From the NCBI GenBank assembly GCA_020724465.1, contig DYGX01000007.1, positions 177,408 to 241,407 of the forward strand: 64,000 bases of DNA. The letters run 5' to 3'. This DNA comes from Thermoflexus sp. (GTDB lineage: Bacteria > Chloroflexota > Anaerolineae > Aggregatilineales > Aggregatilineaceae). Positions 45,512 through 53,715 of this stretch are shown piece after piece (positions within the stretch are counted from its first letter, which is position 1; every line of letters begins with the position of its first letter). A program made the translations under genes and the position numbers. Under the pieces are notes generated by a model that did not search any database, was not told the DNA's origin, and worked only from the letters and a program-made list of their open reading frames with translations.

Positions 45512-46642
45512 ATGCAAGCGACCATCCTCTTTGTCGAGGACAATAAGGATCTTCGCAAGAATGCCGCGCTGGTGCTCGAGCTGGAAGGCTACGAAGTTCA
45601 GGTCGCGCGCGATGGCCGCGAGGCGTTGGACCTGCTCGAAGGCGGGCTGGTCCCCGATCTGATCGTCAGCGACATCATGATGCCCCGCATGGACGGCTAC
45701 CAGTTCTTCGAGGCCGTCCGCCAGATACCCTCGCTGCGGGCCGTTCCCTTTATTTTCCTCACCGCGCGCGGCTCGCGGCGCGACATCTCGACCGGGCGGA
45801 TGATGGGCGCCGATGACTACCTAGTCAAGCCGTTCGAGCCGGAAGATTTCCTGATCGCCGTTGAGAACAAGCTCAAGCGCACCGCCGACATCCGCGCGCA
45901 CGCCGCCGAAGGGCTGAACGACGCCCGCCGGATGCTGATCCAGCTTCTCTCGCACGAACTGCGCACGCCGCTGACCTACGTCACCGGGGGCTTCGCGCTG
46001 CTGGCCGAGGAGCTTGAGATGCAGCAGGAACCCGGCCCCACCGACGACATTCGCGTCAGCCTGGAACTGATCCAAAACGGCACACTGCGCCTCAACCGGC
46101 TGGCTGAGCAGATGGTGCTCTACTCGCAGCTTATCAGCGGCTACATCGCGCAGCAGATCAGCGAGCTCAGCGACGAGCTGGAGCTGGAATTCGTGGTCGG
46201 CGACGCGGTTACCCTGCTCAACAAATACGCGGAAACGCGCCAGGTGACCGTCGACATCCTCGCCGCCGCGCCGGACGCAGTAACCGTGGTCGCCGGGATC
46301 AGGGACCTGCTGACGACGGCGTTCAGCGAGATCGTTCGCAACGCGATCCAGTACTCGCACGAGGGCGGCCAGGTCGAGATCGTCATCGAGCGCCAGGGTG
46401 ACCGGGCCGTCGTGGTCGTGACCGACCACGGCCTGGGGATCAGCAAAGCCGACCAGGAAAACATCTGGAATGTGATGATCCAGTCCGACCGCGATCGCAA
46501 CGAGCAGCAGGGCATCGGCATGGGGCTGCCCATTGCGCGCGGGATCATCGAGGCGCACGGCGGGCAGATCGAGCTGCACAGCGCCGAGGGCGAAGGCACG
46601 CAGGTGACGGTCCGCCTGCCGGTCCTATCCCCATCCCCCTAG
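45512..46642 (+). CDS. Receiver-histidine kinase hybrid (REC-HisKA-HATPase)
   Basis: A 376-residue soluble protein. The N-terminal receiver (1-120) has VEDNKD, the phosphoacceptor in IVSDIMMPRMDGY and Lys in LVKPFEPEDF. Then the H-box LLSHELRTPLTYV (about 150), N-box FSEIVRNAIQYS, and G-boxes DHGLGISK and GIGMGLPIARGI form a complete kinase. There is no transmembrane or sensor domain, so it probably receives phosphate through its receiver or senses inside the cell. No separate partner regulator is adjacent. Confidence 0.92.
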   Translation: MQATILFVEDNKDLRKNAALVLELEGYEVQVARDGREALDLLEGGLVPDLIVSDIMMPRMDGYQFFEAVRQIPSLRAVPFIFLTARGSRRDISTGRMMGADDYLVKPFEPEDFLIAVENKLKRTADIRAHAAEGLNDARRMLIQLLSHELRTPLTYVTGGFALLAEELEMQQEPGPTDDIRVSLELIQNGTLRLNRLAEQMVLYSQLISGYIAQQISELSDELELEFVVGDAVTLLNKYAETRQVTVDILAAAPDAVTVVAGIRDLLTTAFSEIVRNAIQYSHEGGQVEIVIERQGDRAVVVVTDHGLGISKADQENIWNVMIQSDRDRNEQQGIGMGLPIARGIIEAHGGQIELHSAEGEGTQVTVRLPVLSPSP

Positions 46643-46654
46643 ACCGCGCCCGCC

Positions 46655-47431
46655 TCAGAACCCCAGCGACGCCCCCCCGTCGATCAGGATCGTCTGGCCG
46701 CGAATCATGGCGGCGTCCGCAGAGCACAGAAACGCGACCACCCCCGCCACATCCTCGGACTCAAGCACGCGCCCGGCGGGCGTCCGTGCCAGGGCATAGG
46801 CGACGCGCTCCTCGAAATGCGCGCGCATCCCAGGGAAGTGTTGCAGGGCATCGGTGCGAACCATCCCCGCCGACACGGCGTTGACCACGATCCCCAGCGG
46901 CGCCAGCTCGACCGCCAGATAGCGCGTGACTGCTTCGAGCGCCGCCTTCGAGGCGCCCACCACGACGTAATCGGGCAGCACGCGGGTGGCGCCAATGCTG
47001 GAGATGTTGACGATCGCCCCGCCGCCGCGCGCCTGCATCAGCGGGGCGGCACGCTGCGCCAGAAACAGCGCCGCGCGCGCGTTGATGTTCAGCGTCCAGT
47101 CCCAGCCCTTGACACGCTGCTCCAGCACCGGGCGGTTGTAGCCAGAAGCGGCGTTGTGCACCAGGATATCCAGCCCGCCGAGCGCGTGCGCGGCGCTATC
47201 GACCAGGCGCGCAATCGCGTCCGGGTCGCCCACATCGGCTTTGACCACTTCCACGCGCCGCCCCAGGGCGGCGATCTCCGCCGCCGTCTGCTCGGCCGGC
47301 TCGCGGTTGCGGAAGTAGTTGACCACCACATCCGCGCCCTCGCGCGCCAGGCGCAGCGCGATGGCGCGGCCAATCCCGCGCCCGCTGCCCGTGATCAGCG
47401 CCACCTTGCCGGCGAAACGCTCCGTCTGCAT
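46655..47431 (-). CDS. fabL: SDR-family reductase, FabL-type enoyl-ACP reductase
   Basis: A 258-residue short-chain dehydrogenase with TGSGRGIGRAIALRLA at the cofactor site. The catalytic tyrosine segment PDYVVVGASKAALEAVTRYL and the following VNAVSAGMVRTDALQHFPG and MIRGQTILIDGG closely follow Bacillus FabL (Tyr-X6-Lys spacing) rather than FabG. FabL reduces enoyl-ACP with NADPH in the last step of fatty-acid elongation. It is the last gene of the minus-strand operon and converges on the kinase gene after 12 bp. A FabG or other SDR role is the alternative. Confidence 0.75.
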   Translation of the reverse strand: MQTERFAGKVALITGSGRGIGRAIALRLAREGADVVVNYFRNREPAEQTAAEIAALGRRVEVVKADVGDPDAIARLVDSAAHALGGLDILVHNAASGYNRPVLEQRVKGWDWTLNINARAALFLAQRAAPLMQARGGGAIVNISSIGATRVLPDYVVVGASKAALEAVTRYLAVELAPLGIVVNAVSAGMVRTDALQHFPGMRAHFEERVAYALARTPAGRVLESEDVAGVVAFLCSADAAMIRGQTILIDGGASLGF

Positions 47432-47440
47432 ACTCGCTCC

Positions 47441-48250
47441 TCACCCCATCTCGATCACCACTTCGTCCAGCGCCAGCCACTGCTCGCGGGTGTTCGGCGT
47501 CACGCCGAAGCGAACGCGCCCCTGCGGTGTGACGATCGCGTACTGGTTGTCCATCCAGGCGATGAAACCCAGCGGGCCTCGCGGCGCCGCGGGCGCCTCG
47601 TGCACCGTCTCCCCGTCGACGCAAAAGCGCGCGCCGCCCGCGCCCCAGTCCAGCTCATAGGTGTGCGGCTCGCCCAGGTCTACCGGCAGGACCGCGCCGG
47701 AGATACCGAGCGCGCGCTGCGCGGTCGGCCACAGCCGCCGGTAGAGGGCCGGCACGCGCATCAGCAGCGCGCCGAGCGGCGCCAGGGGCAGCAGCGCCAT
47801 CCCCTGCGGGCGTGTGGCGTCCAGTGTAGCTGCCTTCCAGCCCCAGCCGGGGACGCCAAACTCCAGCGCGATGTTGTGCGGCGGCGCGCCGAAGAAAAAC
47901 CAGATCGCGCGCGGCAGGCGCGGCAGCCCGCGCCCCAGGGGAGCAAACGGCTCGTTCCAGAACCCGAACCCGGCCGTGCCGATCAGCTCGGCCTGAGGCG
48001 CGGACGCCCAGGCGCGCACGCGCAGGCGCAGCGGCGGCCGCCAGGTAAAGCGCTCGCCGCGCGGGCGCGCGTAATCGGTGATCTGGGCATCGCTGTACCG
48101 GCGCGCCCCGCCCGGCGGCAGGATACAGCGCAGCACGCCGCCGGCCTGCTGCACGATCCCGCTGCCATACGTGCGCGGGTGCCAGATCGCCGCCAGATCG
48201 GGGCCGTCGAAGGTATCGTGCAGCGTGGGCGCCGCCTGGGGAGCGCTCAT
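47441..48250 (-). CDS. LamG/concanavalin-like domain protein of unknown function
   Basis: A 269-residue protein. The beginning DTFDGPDLAAIWHPRTYGSG and the end DGETVHEAPAAPRGPLGFIAWMDNQYA suggest a single jelly-roll like that of GH16 or LamG proteins, but the GH16 catalytic motif is not present. There is no signal peptide. ATG 48250 overlaps the upstream stop (ATGA), so an earlier open start is not used; the fabL gene follows 9 bp downstream. Its role beside a hydrolase and a reductase is unclear. Confidence 0.65.
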   Translation of the reverse strand: MSAPQAAPTLHDTFDGPDLAAIWHPRTYGSGIVQQAGGVLRCILPPGGARRYSDAQITDYARPRGERFTWRPPLRLRVRAWASAPQAELIGTAGFGFWNEPFAPLGRGLPRLPRAIWFFFGAPPHNIALEFGVPGWGWKAATLDATRPQGMALLPLAPLGALLMRVPALYRRLWPTAQRALGISGAVLPVDLGEPHTYELDWGAGGARFCVDGETVHEAPAAPRGPLGFIAWMDNQYAIVTPQGRVRFGVTPNTREQWLALDEVVIEMG

Positions 48251-48999
48251 GGCGCGTGCGAGGATGCGGTGCGCAGGAACTCGCCGAGCGTGGCGCGGAA
48301 CGCCCCAGGCTGCTCGCGGTGGATGGCATGACCGCAGTCGAAGACCACCAGCCGCCCGTGCGGAGTCCGGTCCACGAATTCGCGCCCCAGTGCTACCGGG
48401 TTGAGCGTGTCGTCCCGGCCAAGCATCAGCAGCAGCGGGCAGGCGATCCGATCGGCCATGCCAAAGCTGACATCGCCGCCGCTGTCGATGATCTGCTTGA
48501 CGGCAGTCACCCAGCCGAGCACCATCGCGTCGATGTGCTCCGGCCCGTGCAGGGCGCGCGTTCCCTCGTCCACCCAGGCCGCCGGGTAATTGCGCTGGAC
48601 ACGGGGGCGCAGGTCCGGCGTGAAATGCCCGACCGCGCCCCACACCGCCACCGAGCGCGCCAGGTCGGGCCGCAGAATCGGGATCAGCAGCGCGACCTCG
48701 CCGCCGTCGCTATAGCCGACGATGTGCGCGCCGGAAATGCCGAGCGCGTCGAGCCAGGCGGCGAGGTCCTCAGCATCGCGCCGGTAGAAATCGCGGGGAT
48801 AGTCGCGCGGTTTGGGTCCGGAGCGGCCATAGCCGCGCCGCGTCGGCGCCAGCACGCGATAATCGCCCCGCAGCCACTCGATCTCCGGCGCCAGCGATTC
48901 CCAGGTACCAAGCCAGCCGTGGATGAGGACCAGCGGCGGGCGGTCCCCACCCGTGTCGGCGTAGTCGATGGTTGCGCCATTTGCTGCGATCTGGGGCAT
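48247..48999 (-). CDS. Alpha/beta-fold hydrolase
   Basis: A 250-residue hydrolase. LIHGWLGTWESL is the oxyanion loop, the nucleophile Ser lies in VGYSDGGEVA, Asp in MLGRDDTLNP and His in DCGHAIHREQP, a complete catalytic triad. ATG 48999 is used; the frame is open further upstream but that part is a shadow of the next gene. Related proteins include esterases, epoxide hydrolases and haloperoxidase-like enzymes; substrate unknown. Confidence 0.87.
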   Translation of the reverse strand: MPQIAANGATIDYADTGGDRPPLVLIHGWLGTWESLAPEIEWLRGDYRVLAPTRRGYGRSGPKPRDYPRDFYRRDAEDLAAWLDALGISGAHIVGYSDGGEVALLIPILRPDLARSVAVWGAVGHFTPDLRPRVQRNYPAAWVDEGTRALHGPEHIDAMVLGWVTAVKQIIDSGGDVSFGMADRIACPLLLMLGRDDTLNPVALGREFVDRTPHGRLVVFDCGHAIHREQPGAFRATLGEFLRTASSHAP

Positions 49000-49019
49000 G
49001 TGACAACTCCTGCGGCGGC

Positions 49020-49634
49020 TCAGCGCGGGAGATCGGCGGCCAGGTGGCGCGCCAGCTCCGCGCGGAGATCGAGATCGGGGTGGAACAGGATCGCGGGCAT
49101 CCCCACGGCGCGCGCGCCCTCGACGTGTGACGGGATGTTGTCCACAAACAGCACGTCCTGGGCGGGCATACCCAGCGCCGTGAGCGCGATGCGGAAGGCG
49201 GTGGGGTCTGGCTTCATGACGCCCAGCCGGGCCGAAACCAGCACATGGTCGAACAGATCCGCGATCCCGAACGCTTCCAGCCGGTCCGTCAGGTCGAGCA
49301 TCGCGTTGCTGAGCAGCGCGATCCGCAAGCCGCTGGCGCGCAGCTCGCGGATCAGGTCTACCAGCGCTTCGTCGAGTTGGTCGCCGCCGAAATACGCCTC
49401 GCGCAGGGCGGGCATATCGCCGGGCTTGAGGCGCAGCATCTCGGCCACGCCGTCCCAATAGGCCTGAAAGCTAATGCGCCCCAACTGTGCCTGGATCCAC
49501 AGATCGGTGCCGTGCAGCGCGTGCTCGACCGTGCCGGGCGGCAGGCCAAGCTGCGCGTCGAGCGCGGCGCGCGCGCCACGGTCATCGGCGCGCAGCAGCA
49601 CCCCGGCAAAGCCAAAAATGATCGCGCGTATCAT
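49020..49634 (-). CDS. HAD-superfamily protein lacking the catalytic aspartates
   Basis: A 204-residue HAD-like protein with a helical cap. Motif II (ALLSNA), Lys of motif III (VMKPDP) and motif IV (LFVDNIPSH) are all present, but motif I reads IIFGFAGVL: the nucleophile Asp is Gly8 and the +2 position is Ala10. The gene therefore probably encodes an inactive or repurposed member. The ATG 49634 start is chosen to begin directly at MIRAIIF, as in the family. It is the first gene of a four-gene minus-strand operon with closely spaced starts. Confidence 0.8.
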   Translation of the reverse strand: MIRAIIFGFAGVLLRADDRGARAALDAQLGLPPGTVEHALHGTDLWIQAQLGRISFQAYWDGVAEMLRLKPGDMPALREAYFGGDQLDEALVDLIRELRASGLRIALLSNAMLDLTDRLEAFGIADLFDHVLVSARLGVMKPDPTAFRIALTALGMPAQDVLFVDNIPSHVEGARAVGMPAILFHPDLDLRAELARHLAADLPR

Positions 49635-49671
49635 CGGCACGGAATCCCACCGCTGGCTCAGTTCGTGTACA

Positions 49672-49680
49672 ATCATACCA
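49672..49680 (-). promoter_or_regulatory. Putative extended -10 promoter of the HAD operon
   Basis: On the minus strand TGGTATGAT (49680 to 49672) is an extended -10 element 38 nt before ATG 49634. On the plus strand TACAAT (49668-49673) overlaps it and may serve the divergent yihY gene. No clean -35 boxes are seen. Confidence 0.4.
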
Positions 49681-49705
49681 CAAGGGTTGAGACACGAGTG
49701 TAAAC

Positions 49706-50656
49706 ATGGCAAAGCAGCCAGCCAGCAAAAAAACGCCGTCCCCAGGGCTGCGCTTCTACCAGCGCTGGTGGATCCTCGCCAATGCGATGTCCGACGGCCT
49801 GCTGTCTCATCTGTGGCAGGCCATCGTCCGTTTCTCGAAGCACGGCACGCGCGAGGCGGCGGCGCTGTCGTATTACGCCATCTTCTCCCTGTTCCCGCTG
49901 TTGCTGCTGGTGATTATCGTGATCGGGACGCTGCTTGGCCCGGCGGCGGCGCGCAACCAGATCGACGGCGTGCTGCGCCTGTTCCTGCCGGCCAACACTG
50001 CGAACTTCCTGCAGGAAAACATCGCCGAGGCGCTCCAGCAGCGCGGCTCGTTCGGGCTGGTCGCCGCCATCTCGCTGACGTGGTCGTCGCTGGGGATGTT
50101 CTCCAGCCTCTCTTCGGCGCTGAGCCGCACCTTCCGCGACGAAAACCCGCGCAACACCTGGCACCAGCGCCTGATCGGCCTGATGATGATGATCGCGCTG
50201 GCGATCCTGCTCATCGCCTCGCTGGCCGCCACCGTGATCTTCGTCCTGCTCGATTTTCTGTTTTTCTACCAGCGCGGGTCGTGGATCTCGATGGGGGCGT
50301 TTATCATCCCCTTCAGCCTCAGCGTGGCGATCTTCGCGTTTCTGTACCGCTACGTGCCGCGCCAGCGCGTGCGGTGGGACGCGATCTGGGTCGCGGCGTT
50401 CATCGCCGGTGGGCTGTGGGAGATCGCCAAACGGGTTTTCACCTGGTATCTCGACAATCTGGCGTCGTACAACCTGGTCTATGGCTCGGTCGCCACGATG
50501 ATCGTGCTGATGTTCTGGGCCTACCTGACCGGGATCATCATCCTGCTGGGCGCGGAGATCTGCGTCTCGCTGGACGACTGGATGACCCGCCGCGCCGTGC
50601 AGGAGCTGCGCGTCCCCACGCCAGAATTCTTCGAAGAAGCCACCCCGCCCGCCTGA
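49706..50656 (+). CDS. YihY/BrkB-family membrane protein
   Basis: A 316-residue protein with six hydrophobic segments. The conserved family start (REAAALSYYAIFSLFPLLLLVIIV), the central LTWSSLGMFSSLSSALSRTF and the end YGSVATMIVLMFWAYLTGIIILLGAEI are diagnostic of YihY/UPF0761. These inner-membrane proteins are of uncertain function; earlier assignments as ribonuclease BN were erroneous. Transcribed divergently from the HAD operon. Confidence 0.92.
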   Translation: MAKQPASKKTPSPGLRFYQRWWILANAMSDGLLSHLWQAIVRFSKHGTREAAALSYYAIFSLFPLLLLVIIVIGTLLGPAAARNQIDGVLRLFLPANTANFLQENIAEALQQRGSFGLVAAISLTWSSLGMFSSLSSALSRTFRDENPRNTWHQRLIGLMMMIALAILLIASLAATVIFVLLDFLFFYQRGSWISMGAFIIPFSLSVAIFAFLYRYVPRQRVRWDAIWVAAFIAGGLWEIAKRVFTWYLDNLASYNLVYGSVATMIVLMFWAYLTGIIILLGAEICVSLDDWMTRRAVQELRVPTPEFFEEATPPA

Positions 50657-50680
50657 GCACCATCGGGCTGAGGGAACCGG

Positions 50681-50718
50681 AAAAACAACAGGGCGCGCGC
50701 CGATCGGCGTGCGCCCTG
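50681..50718 (-). terminator. Intrinsic terminator of the methyltransferase operon
   Basis: A 13-bp stem (50689-50701 with 50706-50718, one G-U pair) and a 4-nt loop. Read on the minus strand it is followed by TTGTTTTT, so it ends the leftward operon; it may also stop yihY transcripts arriving from the other side. Confidence 0.8.
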
Positions 50719-50759
50719 CGTGTTGCAGCGTTCCGGTGCTGCGCCGCGCGCTGGCCGGG

Positions 50760-51539
50760 CTAGCCGCCGCGCCGCTCCAGCACGTAGACCAGGCCCGCCT
50801 GCGCCGGGTCGTATGGCTCGTCCGCGAAGGCGTTGTAGCGCCCGCAGACCACCAGCCCGGCCTGCTCGAACAGCGCTTCCATCTCGCAGTGCGACGGCCA
50901 CCACGTCTTGCGCCAGAATTCCTCGCGCGCGTGGCCGGGGCCGAAGACCACCATCTGCACCTCGGCCATACGGCGCCGCGCGTCGAAGCGGTGGCGGTAG
51001 ATCGCCGCGCCGCCGTTCCACTCGTCCCAGTGCTGCGAGCGACCCGGCAGCTCCGGGCGCCAGTCGTCCGTCCCGAAGAGCAGGCGCCCGCCCGGCCGCA
51101 GCAGGCTCGCCACCCGGCTCAGCGCGGCCAGCGTTTCGTCGCGCCCGGCGAACCAGGTGATCAGGTTGCCGCAGAACTGGGCCACGGCGTCGAACTCACC
51201 GCGCAGCGGCAGATGCGCGACATCCGCTTCCACCCAGTTGACCTTCAGACCGCGCCGCCGCGCCTGGTAGCGCGCCAGCGCCAGCAGTTCGTGAGACAGG
51301 TCCAGCCCGAAGACGTTCAACCCATACGAGGCCAGCTCGAGGCTATGGCGTCCCCAGCCGCACGCCAGGTCGAGGACCCGGTCGCCCGGCCGCAGACGGA
51401 GCTGTGTGACGGCGAACTGGACTTCCGCTTCCGTGTTGTGTGCCCATGCGCCTGGTGCTTCACCCTGCAACATCCGGCGAACCCATCTGGCCGCCTGATG
51501 CCGGACCCAGGCCTGGTTGTCTATCGTGATGGCGTTCAC
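50760..51539 (-). CDS. Class I SAM-dependent methyltransferase
   Basis: A 259-residue methyltransferase. The SAM motif I is VLDLACGWGRHSLELA, followed by the acidic motif II VFGLDLS and the motif LRPGGRLLFGTDDW. The start is GTG 51539 with AAAGGG 7 nt upstream. It lies 40 bp downstream of an ABC-2 permease on the same strand, so it is probably the third gene of the exporter operon. The target (small molecule, RNA or protein) cannot be told. Confidence 0.85.
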   Translation of the reverse strand: MNAITIDNQAWVRHQAARWVRRMLQGEAPGAWAHNTEAEVQFAVTQLRLRPGDRVLDLACGWGRHSLELASYGLNVFGLDLSHELLALARYQARRRGLKVNWVEADVAHLPLRGEFDAVAQFCGNLITWFAGRDETLAALSRVASLLRPGGRLLFGTDDWRPELPGRSQHWDEWNGGAAIYRHRFDARRRMAEVQMVVFGPGHAREEFWRKTWWPSHCEMEALFEQAGLVVCGRYNAFADEPYDPAQAGLVYVLERRGG

Positions 51540-51579
51540 GGCTAGACCCTTTCCCCAGGCGCGGCGGGCTTGCTGCGCT

Positions 51580-52410
51580 TTAGCCGTTCCGCTTCAGCTT
51601 GCCCGTGCGCTTGGTGTACCGCTCCGCACGCTGGAACAGGTAGATGCCCAGCGGGAGCATCACTACCCCCATCAGCAGTAGGGGCCAGACGTAGCTCATC
51701 AGAGACTGATCGGATGTGCCGGGCAGCAGCGCGGCGCGCATGCCAGCCAGCACATAGGTCGCCGGCGAGATCTTCGAGACCGTCTGAAGCCACTCCGGCA
51801 GCACGCTCACCGGATAGTAGACCCCCGAGACCAGCAGGAAGAGCGCCTGCACGATGTTGGTCATCTGGGCGCCGCGCTCCGGATAGAGCAGCGGCAGGAT
51901 GGACGCCACAACTCCGATCCCGACGAACGACAGGCTGCCCGCCAGCAAGATAATCACCGCGCCGGGCAGATCGGCGTCGCTGAAGTCCAGATCGAAGAAG
52001 CTCGAGACCACCAGGCCAATCGTCGCGGTGAAGAGCAGGATATAGACCACCGCGAACGCGGCCTGCCCGAAGATCTGGGTGTAGCGGCGCGTCGGCGCCA
52101 TGAGCGTGTACTCGATCGTGCCTTCCCAGCGCTCCCAGGCGATCATCTCGCTGATGACGTTGAAGATGCCGGACAGAAAGTGCCACACCAGCGTACCGAT
52201 CAGCAGGTAGGTGATCAGGAAGTTCGTGTTGATGTCCGTCTGCCCGGTGATCACCCCGGCGCCCGCCCCGATGAAGGTCACCGACAGCGCGTTGGCGATT
52301 GAGTAGGCCAGCCAGACGACTTCCCATCCCCAGTAGCGTTTCACGAGATTGAAGTTGCGCGCCACAAACGCGTAGGATTGACGCGCCTCGATTTGCAGAC
52401 CCTTGATCAT
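51580..52410 (-). CDS. ABC-2 type transporter permease
   Basis: A 276-residue permease with six hydrophobic segments. The first segments (YWGWEVVWLAYSIANALSVTFIG), RWEGTIEYTLMAPTRR, and the loop GVYYPVSVLPEWLQTVSKISPATYVLAGMR are typical of ABC-2 exporters. ATG 52410 is preferred since AGGGGG is 8 nt away; in-frame ATG 52416 and TTG 52428 are closer to the ribosome binding site. Works with the ATPase encoded directly upstream. Confidence 0.88.
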   Translation of the reverse strand: MIKGLQIEARQSYAFVARNFNLVKRYWGWEVVWLAYSIANALSVTFIGAGAGVITGQTDINTNFLITYLLIGTLVWHFLSGIFNVISEMIAWERWEGTIEYTLMAPTRRYTQIFGQAAFAVVYILLFTATIGLVVSSFFDLDFSDADLPGAVIILLAGSLSFVGIGVVASILPLLYPERGAQMTNIVQALFLLVSGVYYPVSVLPEWLQTVSKISPATYVLAGMRAALLPGTSDQSLMSYVWPLLLMGVVMLPLGIYLFQRAERYTKRTGKLKRNG

Positions 52411-52424
52411 CGTCATTCCCCCTC

Positions 52425-53408
52425 TCAACCGGCCAGGATCTTCTCAGGCTGGTAGTCTTCGACGTCGTCTTTTTCCACCAGCTCTTTGCCGGTGAGCTCC
52501 ATAAACACGTCCTCAAGTGTCGGCTCGTGGCCGTTGCGCCCCACCAGCTTCTTGAGGTTTTCCGGCGTGTCGAGCGCCACGATCTTCCCGTCGTCGAGGA
52601 TCGCGATGCGGTCGCAGAGCGCGTCGGCCTCGTTCATATCGTGCGTGGTGATCAGGATCGTCGCGTCGTGCACGTCGCGCAGTTCGTTGACGAACGACTG
52701 CACTTCGAGCTTGGAGCGCGGGTCGAGGCCGGTCGTCGGCTCGTCCAGCAGCAGGAGCACCGGCTGCGTCAGGAACGCCCGCGCGATGGCCACCTTCTGC
52801 TGCATGCCGCGGCTCATGTCTTCCATCGGCGCGGTGTAGCTGCTTTCCTTCAGCCCCAGGCGCTTGAGGATCTCGCGCGCCTTGCGATCCGCTTCCTTGC
52901 CGGAGACGCCGTACAGGCGCGCCCCGTAGAGCAGGTTCTCGCGCGGGCTGAGCTTCTTGAAGAAGGCCGCTTCCACCGACACGCGGTTGATCAGCCGCTT
53001 GACTTGCATCTCGTCCTTCACCACATCGAACCCGAAGACCCGGATGTGCCCGTCGTCCGGCACAAGCAAGGTCGAAAGCAGGCGGATCAGTGTCGATTTA
53101 CCAGAGCCGTTCGGACCAAGCACGCCAAAGATCTCGCGCCGCTCAACGGTGAAGGAAACGTCGTTGACCGCGGTTACCAGTTCCTTGCCGCGCCGCGCCT
53201 TGGGCGCGTGCCCGTTGCCGTTGGCCGGTGCTTCGGTTCCGTTCTGCGCCCGCCCCAGCGGCAGCACCCGCCGCCACCACGGCTCGGACGCCACGTTGAA
53301 GCGCTTGTAGACCCTGTCAACCACCAGGGCCGGCTCGCCGGGAGCAATTCGCAGGTGCGTCGACGTTGTCCTCTTGCTCGTGCTTACCTGGTCGATCTTT
53401 GTTGACAT
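52425..53408 (-). CDS. ABC transporter ATP-binding protein (DrrA-like exporter type)
   Basis: A 327-residue ATPase. Walker A is GPNGSGKST, the signature MSRGMQQKVAIARA and Walker B LLLLDEPTTGLD. An extra Asn/Gly-rich segment of about 40 residues lies before Walker A, between VVDRVYKRFNV and TAVNDVSFTVE. ATG 53408 is used because GAGGA is 9 nt upstream; a start at 53441 lacks a ribosome binding site. The stop overlaps the permease start region. Homologues export antibiotics, lipids or polysaccharides. It is preceded by a leader with two terminators. Confidence 0.9.
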   Translation of the reverse strand: MSTKIDQVSTSKRTTSTHLRIAPGEPALVVDRVYKRFNVASEPWWRRVLPLGRAQNGTEAPANGNGHAPKARRGKELVTAVNDVSFTVERREIFGVLGPNGSGKSTLIRLLSTLLVPDDGHIRVFGFDVVKDEMQVKRLINRVSVEAAFFKKLSPRENLLYGARLYGVSGKEADRKAREILKRLGLKESSYTAPMEDMSRGMQQKVAIARAFLTQPVLLLLDEPTTGLDPRSKLEVQSFVNELRDVHDATILITTHDMNEADALCDRIAILDDGKIVALDTPENLKKLVGRNGHEPTLEDVFMELTGKELVEKDDVEDYQPEKILAG

Positions 53409-53460
53409 TGCTGCAGTCCTCATACGGTTGCGTCTTCTCATGTCCTTCGGGTTGGCGGCT

Positions 53461-53495
53461 GAAAGAAAAAGCCGCGAGCTGGGTGCCCACGGCTT
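53461..53495 (-). terminator. Second leader terminator upstream of the ABC ATPase
   Basis: On the minus strand an AAGCCG/CGGCTT stem (53490-53495 with 53469-53474) encloses a small TGGG/CCCA helix, followed by TTTTTCTTTC. It lies about 53 nt before ATG 53408 and after the first terminator, so transcripts reaching the exporter must pass both. Confidence 0.55.
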
Positions 53496-53531
53496 CGGGT
53501 GCGCAGACTCCGGATCGGAGCGTGCTGCAAC

Positions 53532-53558
53532 AAAAAACCGCGGGCGCTGCGCCCGCGG
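53532..53558 (-). terminator. First, strong intrinsic terminator of the leader
   Basis: Perfect GC palindrome with 10-bp arms CCGCGGGCGC / GCGCCCGCGG (53538-53558), followed on the minus strand by TTTTTT (53537 to 53532). It starts about 25 nt after the leader ORF stop and 124 nt before the ABC ATPase start. Confidence 0.9.
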
Positions 53559-53583
53559 CTGGATTGATCAGGTCAGTGATCGC

Positions 53584-53682
53584 CTACCAGCGAACAGGCG
53601 CAATGCGACAAGGCACGGGCGCGAACATATCGGCGCCGCGACGAATACGAACAGTACTAAGAAGTACGATGTAGTTGGGCAT
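53584..53682 (-). CDS. Short leader ORF (32 codons) before the ABC exporter
   Basis: Codons run from ATG 53682 to TAG 53584-53586 on the minus strand. AAAGGAG (53700 to 53694) lies 11 nt upstream and GGAAGG closer in. A consensus-like promoter precedes it and an intrinsic terminator follows, as in peptide-leader attenuators. The peptide starts MPNYIVLLSTVRIRRG and ends RIAPVRW. It has Arg-X-Arg (RIR), the kind of charged motif on which macrolide-bound ribosomes arrest; this is only a resemblance. No known family; it could instead be an independent small protein or an sRNA. Confidence 0.6.
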   Translation of the reverse strand: MPNYIVLLSTVRIRRGADMFAPVPCRIAPVRW

Positions 53683-53689
53683 TGCGCCT
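53596..53689. repeat. Long-range inverted repeat within the leader
   Basis: AGGCGCAATGC (53596-53606) and its perfect complement GCATTGCGCCT (53679-53689) lie 72 bp apart. In the minus-strand RNA the right arm contains the leader ORF start codon and the left arm lies in its codons 25-29, so pairing would hide the start codon; a translating ribosome would melt or prevent it. This is the classical form of a translation-dependent switch. Confidence 0.75.
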
Positions 53690-53715
53690 TCCACTCCTTT
53701 CGTAGGCTAGAGGAC

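Noticed and set aside
47441..49458. Long upstream extensions of the LamG-like and alpha/beta hydrolase frames
   Set aside because: The extra parts overlap the neighbouring genes in another frame; overlapping ATGA starts give family-length proteins.
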